Shown one piece after another: positions 61,009-64,000 of a stretch of 64,000 nt of DNA (within the stretch, counting starts at the first letter, position 1; every line of letters begins with the position of its first letter). The position numbers and the translations under genes were made by a program. The notes beneath the pieces are model-generated. The model made no database searches and had not been told where the DNA came from. It saw only the letters and a list, made by a program, of their open reading frames with translations. Source of the DNA: Pedococcus aerophilus (GTDB lineage: Bacteria > Actinomycetota > Actinomycetes > Actinomycetales > Dermatophilaceae). The stretch is from positions 1,969,942-2,033,941 of the forward strand of contig NZ_BAAARN010000001.1 of NCBI RefSeq assembly GCF_039532215.1. The letters run 5' to 3'.

Positions 61009-61095
61009 AGACGGAGGGATTTGAACCCTCGATGGGCGATAAACCCAAACCGCATTAGCAGTGCGGCGCCATAGACCGGACTAGGCGACGTCTCC
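61006..61095 (-). tRNA. tRNA-Ser (anticodon GCT)
   Basis: The 90-nt type II tRNA has acceptor stem GGAGACG/CGTCTCC, anticodon arm CCGCA-CTGCTAA-TGCGG with anticodon GCT (reads AGC/AGU), a long variable arm, and GGTTCAAATCC in the T arm. The discriminator is G; CCA is not encoded. Confidence 0.96.
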
Positions 61096-61165
61096 ACGCC
61101 CGGACGACAGGTCGACCGAGCCCGCACAGGGTATCCGGACGCCGCGCACCGGAGCAAAGCGACCC

Positions 61166-61193
61166 CCCGACGACGGGACGCGAACCCGTCGGG
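61166..61193 (-). terminator. Hairpin downstream of the LCP gene
   Basis: CCCGACG (61166-61172) pairs with CGTCGGG (61187-61193), 15 bases past the stop codon. Confidence 0.5.
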
Positions 61194-61208
61194 AGGCCCG
61201 CCCCCGGA

Positions 61209-62798
61209 TCAGCTGCAGATGTCCTGGTCGGCGGTGCGGGCCGCGATCGTGGCGGTGTCGGTCGGGTTGCTCGTCGCCGTCACGGACGGCTTGGGCAGCG
61301 GCTCGGTGCCTTCACGGTTCGGGATCTCCACGGCGTCCGGCGAGTCCAGCCCCATGCTGACCTCGATCGTCGACCCGAGCGTGGAGTCCGACTTGATCTT
61401 GGCACCCGGGAAGACGGCGGCGACGGTCCGCGCCGCCTCCTTCTGGCCGGCGCCGTACCGCACGAGCACCCCGGTCGTCTTCTCACCGGTGCCGGTCAGG
61501 TAGGTCTCGACCTTGAAGCCCTGGATGCCCAGGTCACCTGCGGCCTGCTTGGCCAGGCCCGCGATGCCCGAGTCGTTCGTCACGCGCACCGAGATCTCGC
61601 TGGGCGCGACGGTGAGGGCGGGGGCGGTCGTCGTGGGCGACGCCGTCGTCGTGGTCGACGGCTTCTTGGTGCCCGGCAGTGCGTCGTCCTCGCGGATCGC
61701 CTTCCAGATCGACTCGGCGGACGGCAGCCACTGCACGCGGTTGGGGTCGGGCTCGTAGACGGTGGTCGGCAGCTTCACGAACCGGATCTGGTCGGTGCCG
61801 ATCGCCTGGACGCTCTGCGCGATGTCCTTCATCTCGCCGATGTCCAGGCCCTTGTCCGTCGTCATCGAGCCCGTGGCGGCGTCGAGGAAGCGGAACAGCT
61901 TGTCGGGACGCAGCAGCAGGGAGGACTTCGTGACCTCCTGGATGACCGAGGAGAGGAAGGCCTGCTGGCGGTCGATGCGGCCGAGGTCCGACCCGTCGCC
62001 GACGGTCTTGCGGACCCGGACGTAACCCAGCGCCTGCTTGCCGTTGACCTTGCTCTTGCCGGCGGGCAGCACGAGGTGGCTGTCCTCGTCGTTGATGGGG
62101 TCGGGCGTGCAGACGGTCACGCCACCGAGGGCGTCGACCATCTTCTGGAAGCCGCGGAAGTCGATGACGACGAAGTGGTCGACGAAGATGCCCGTCAGGC
62201 CCTCGAAGGTCCGGATCGTGCAGGCCGGGCCACCCAGGGTGAAGTTCTGGTTCCACTGACGCATGACGCCGTTCTCGACGTTGTCCTTGGGGTTCTTGCA
62301 GTCACGCGGGGCCATGGTCATGGAGTCGCGCGGGATCGACACGACGATGGCGGACTTGCGGTCGGCCGACAGGTGGACGACGAGGTTGGTGTCGGAGCGG
62401 GCACCCTCGAGTCCGTACTCCGTCTGCCCCTTGCCGAGGTTGGTCCCCTCGCGGCTGTCCGAACCCATCACCATGATGTTCACCGGCGCGAGGTTGGTCA
62501 CGGCATCGGTCGTCGCAGCCGGCTCGGGGCGGTCACCGAGCGCGCTGCTGATGTCGAGTCGGCTGATGTTGCCGTTGAGCTTCACGTAGGCCGCGATCCC
62601 GAGGACGAGGGCCACCACGAGCAGGGCAGCGACGCCGAACAACGAGCGGCGCAGCCACGGGTGACGGTGCGAGCTCCCTTGGTGGCGCTGCGACCTGCGC
62701 CCGACACCGGCGTCGTCCTGTGGCGTGCCGCCCCCCGGGGCACTGGCGTCCTGGCCGGGCGTGCTGCCCTGCGCAGAGCCGTTGGTGGGCTCGCTCAC
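61209..62798 (-). CDS. LytR-CpsA-Psr (LCP) family cell-wall ligase with LytR_C domain
   Basis: The 529-residue protein has a Gly/Ser-rich cytoplasmic N terminus, a helix (LFGVAALLVVALVLGIAAYV), and the LCP domain: VMGSDSREG, GARSDTNLVVHLSADRKSAIVVSIPRDS, VDHFVVIDFRGFQKMVDALGGVTVC, GYVRVRKTVGDGSDLGRIDRQQAFL. After a Thr/Pro linker follows a LytR_C domain (SEISVRVTNDSGIAGLAKQAAGDLGIQGFKVETYLTGTGE). LCP enzymes attach polymers such as teichoic acid or arabinogalactan-like glycans to peptidoglycan. Its location next to sugar-transfer genes and a PBP fits an envelope cluster. Confidence 0.93.
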   Translation of the reverse strand: MSEPTNGSAQGSTPGQDASAPGGGTPQDDAGVGRRSQRHQGSSHRHPWLRRSLFGVAALLVVALVLGIAAYVKLNGNISRLDISSALGDRPEPAATTDAVTNLAPVNIMVMGSDSREGTNLGKGQTEYGLEGARSDTNLVVHLSADRKSAIVVSIPRDSMTMAPRDCKNPKDNVENGVMRQWNQNFTLGGPACTIRTFEGLTGIFVDHFVVIDFRGFQKMVDALGGVTVCTPDPINDEDSHLVLPAGKSKVNGKQALGYVRVRKTVGDGSDLGRIDRQQAFLSSVIQEVTKSSLLLRPDKLFRFLDAATGSMTTDKGLDIGEMKDIAQSVQAIGTDQIRFVKLPTTVYEPDPNRVQWLPSAESIWKAIREDDALPGTKKPSTTTTASPTTTAPALTVAPSEISVRVTNDSGIAGLAKQAAGDLGIQGFKVETYLTGTGEKTTGVLVRYGAGQKEAARTVAAVFPGAKIKSDSTLGSTIEVSMGLDSPDAVEIPNREGTEPLPKPSVTATSNPTDTATIAARTADQDICS

Positions 62799-63045
62799 GT
62801 GGACCTCTCTGGCTCGACTGCACCGCCAGCGGGTGGGCGGGGCGACGCATCGTCTCGGCGAGTGTAAAGGCGAAACCTGAGCGTGCTGATGACAATGCGC
62901 CTACTTCCCTGACGCCCCACATGGCCGATCGGTTGTCCCCGGCGGGGAACTCGTCGCCGCGAGGTCACTCGCCGCCGCGCACGGTCGGGCGGACCCGCGG
63001 ACAAATGGGACAAGGACTCCCAGCCCGGTGGGGTTTGATGGGGCC

Positions 63046-64000
63046 ATGAGCAAGCGAGCACTGGTGGGGGCCCTGACTGCAGCGGCCGTGGTGGCAGCTC
63101 TCGTGGGAGGCGGGCTGTGGTGGCGCCACACGAAGGCCGAGCGCGACGCCGACGAGCAGTCCGCGGCGGCTGTGGCAGCCTTCGCGAAGGGCTGGTCCCA
63201 GCGGTCCTTCCCGAAGGCGGGGGCGGCCTTCGTGGGCACGACCGCCCAGTCCGTCCAGGACGGCTTCACCAAGGCCACCAACGGTCTGGGCTCGGGTCCG
63301 GTCACCGTCAGCGCCGGTGACGTCGCCCGCGACGGGGACCGCGCCACCTCGACCCTGCGGACCACCTGGACCCTCGGCGGCGACGTGCCGTGGGCGTACG
63401 ACGTGCCGGTCACCGTGCAGCGCACCGGTGATCAGTGGGCCGTCGCGCCACCTGCATCCGGTTCGCTGTGGCACCCGGAGCTCCAGGCCGCCGACACCCT
63501 CACCGCCACCCGCACGTGGGGCCAGCGCGGCGATCTCCTCGACCGCGACGGCGAGCCCCTCATGCCGATCGGGAAGGTCTACCCCGTCCAGATCGACCCG
63601 GGCCGCGCCACCACGGCGACCGTCACGGCGCTGGAGAAGATCGTCGACGAGCCCGCCGGCTCGCTCGTGGCCAAGCTCGAGGCCGCCACCAAGGCCGGGA
63701 GCAAGGCCCCGATCGCCGTGATCACCTACCGCGAGGCCGACTTCCAGGAGCGACGGGCCGCCCTCGACGACCTCAAGGGCGTCATCTACCCGGCCCGCGA
63801 GCAGCCGCTCGCCCGCACCCGCACGTTCGGCCAGCCCCTGCTCGGCACGTATGGTGCCGTGAGCGCCGAGGGCGTCGCCAAGAGCGAGGGGCGTTACGTC
63901 GCAGGCGACTACGCCGGCGTGAGTGGCCTCCAAGGGCGCTACGACGTCCAGCTCGGCGGAACCCCCGGCATCGCGGTCACCTCCAGCGCGAACCCTGACA
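63046..64000 (+). CDS. Penicillin-binding protein (transpeptidase), N-terminal part
   Basis: About 318 residues are present; the gene runs off the right edge. ATG (63046) is followed by a membrane anchor (ALVGALTAAAVVAALVGGGLWW), an NTF2-like MecA_N domain (ADEQSAAAVAAFAKGWSQRSFPKAGAAFVGTTAQSVQDGF...WTLGGDVPWAYDVPVTVQRTGDQWAV), and the start of a PBP dimerisation domain (TWGQRGDLLDRDGEPLMPIG). This layout is that of class B PBPs of the PBP2a/PBP3-like group; the transpeptidase SxxK would lie beyond the window. The 247 bases upstream show no other gene. Confidence 0.88.
   Translation, partial: MSKRALVGALTAAAVVAALVGGGLWWRHTKAERDADEQSAAAVAAFAKGWSQRSFPKAGAAFVGTTAQSVQDGFTKATNGLGSGPVTVSAGDVARDGDRATSTLRTTWTLGGDVPWAYDVPVTVQRTGDQWAVAPPASGSLWHPELQAADTLTATRTWGQRGDLLDRDGEPLMPIGKVYPVQIDPGRATTATVTALEKIVDEPAGSLVAKLEAATKAGSKAPIAVITYREADFQERRAALDDLKGVIYPAREQPLARTRTFGQPLLGTYGAVSAEGVAKSEGRYVAGDYAGVSGLQGRYDVQLGGTPGIAVTSSANPD

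Noticed and set aside
60896-61019. Integrated genomic island at tRNA-Ser
   Set aside because: Only 94 bp lie between the 15-bp copies, and there is no integrase or foreign cargo; kept only as a possible scar.

Overview
The window is high-GC, densely coded DNA with many GTG starts and ATGA/GTGA stop-start overlaps, which indicates an actinobacterium. GTP-type PEP carboxykinase, PntAB, several Asp23 paralogues and no mycolate or sporulation genes would fit a member of the Micrococcales, possibly Intrasporangiaceae; the family is a guess from gene content. I see no phage, transposase, insertion sequence or CRISPR array, so this looks like ordinary chromosome.

Layout. 1-5.2 kb: secreted phosphoesterase (cut by the left edge), DedA, TadA, Upp, a PH-domain membrane protein and an amino-acid permease. 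5.2-16.5 kb: two glyoxalase-fold proteins, PntB-PntA, an MFS carrier, a pirin, a MarR/MMPL efflux pair and an acyl-CoA synthetase. 16.5-29 kb: ABC-F ATPase, a frameshifted small membrane gene, an SDR, a MarR/MFS efflux operon whose carrier has a long cytoplasmic tail, a second MarR, an aminotransferase followed by two CrcB genes, and an MFS/WYL-regulator pair. 29-33.8 kb: an envelope-stress island with CsbD, an AmaP-like anchor, a DUF6286-like protein, several Asp23-like proteins, a small protein with an HPD motif, and a divergent ECF sigma factor overlapping another Asp23-like gene; a perfect TGTGA-N6-TCACA site lies between the divergent arms. 33.8-41.5 kb: a membrane protein, a methyltransferase, a 3-hydroxyisobutyrate-dehydrogenase-type enzyme, and a Dpp/Opp/Nik-type ABC importer preceded by a Fur/Zur-like palindrome. 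41.5-49.2 kb: GNAT acetyltransferase, tRNA-Arg(ACG), PEP carboxykinase, an unrecognised Rossmann-like protein and a secreted M36 metallopeptidase. 49.2-53.8 kb: a universal stress protein and an FrcBCA-type sugar importer next to a LacI repressor with two matching operators.

53.9-64 kb is an envelope block and the most interesting part. It has a PhoP-like response regulator and sensor kinase, a single-pass Gly/Gln-rich protein, a GT39 membrane glycosyltransferase with Gly-rich tails, and a GT2-GtrA fusion. After tRNA-Ser(GCT) come an LCP ligase and the start of a transpeptidase PBP. Three promoters in this block carry CACAG direct repeats exactly 11 bp apart, the geometry of PhoP boxes, which suggests one regulon that decorates the cell surface with sugar and places Gly-rich proteins there.

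Other recurring signals are a 12-mer, GTATGSCGCGTG, found only outside confident genes (six copies), and leaderless-type promoters (NANNNT, six bases, then ATG/GTG) at nine gene starts.
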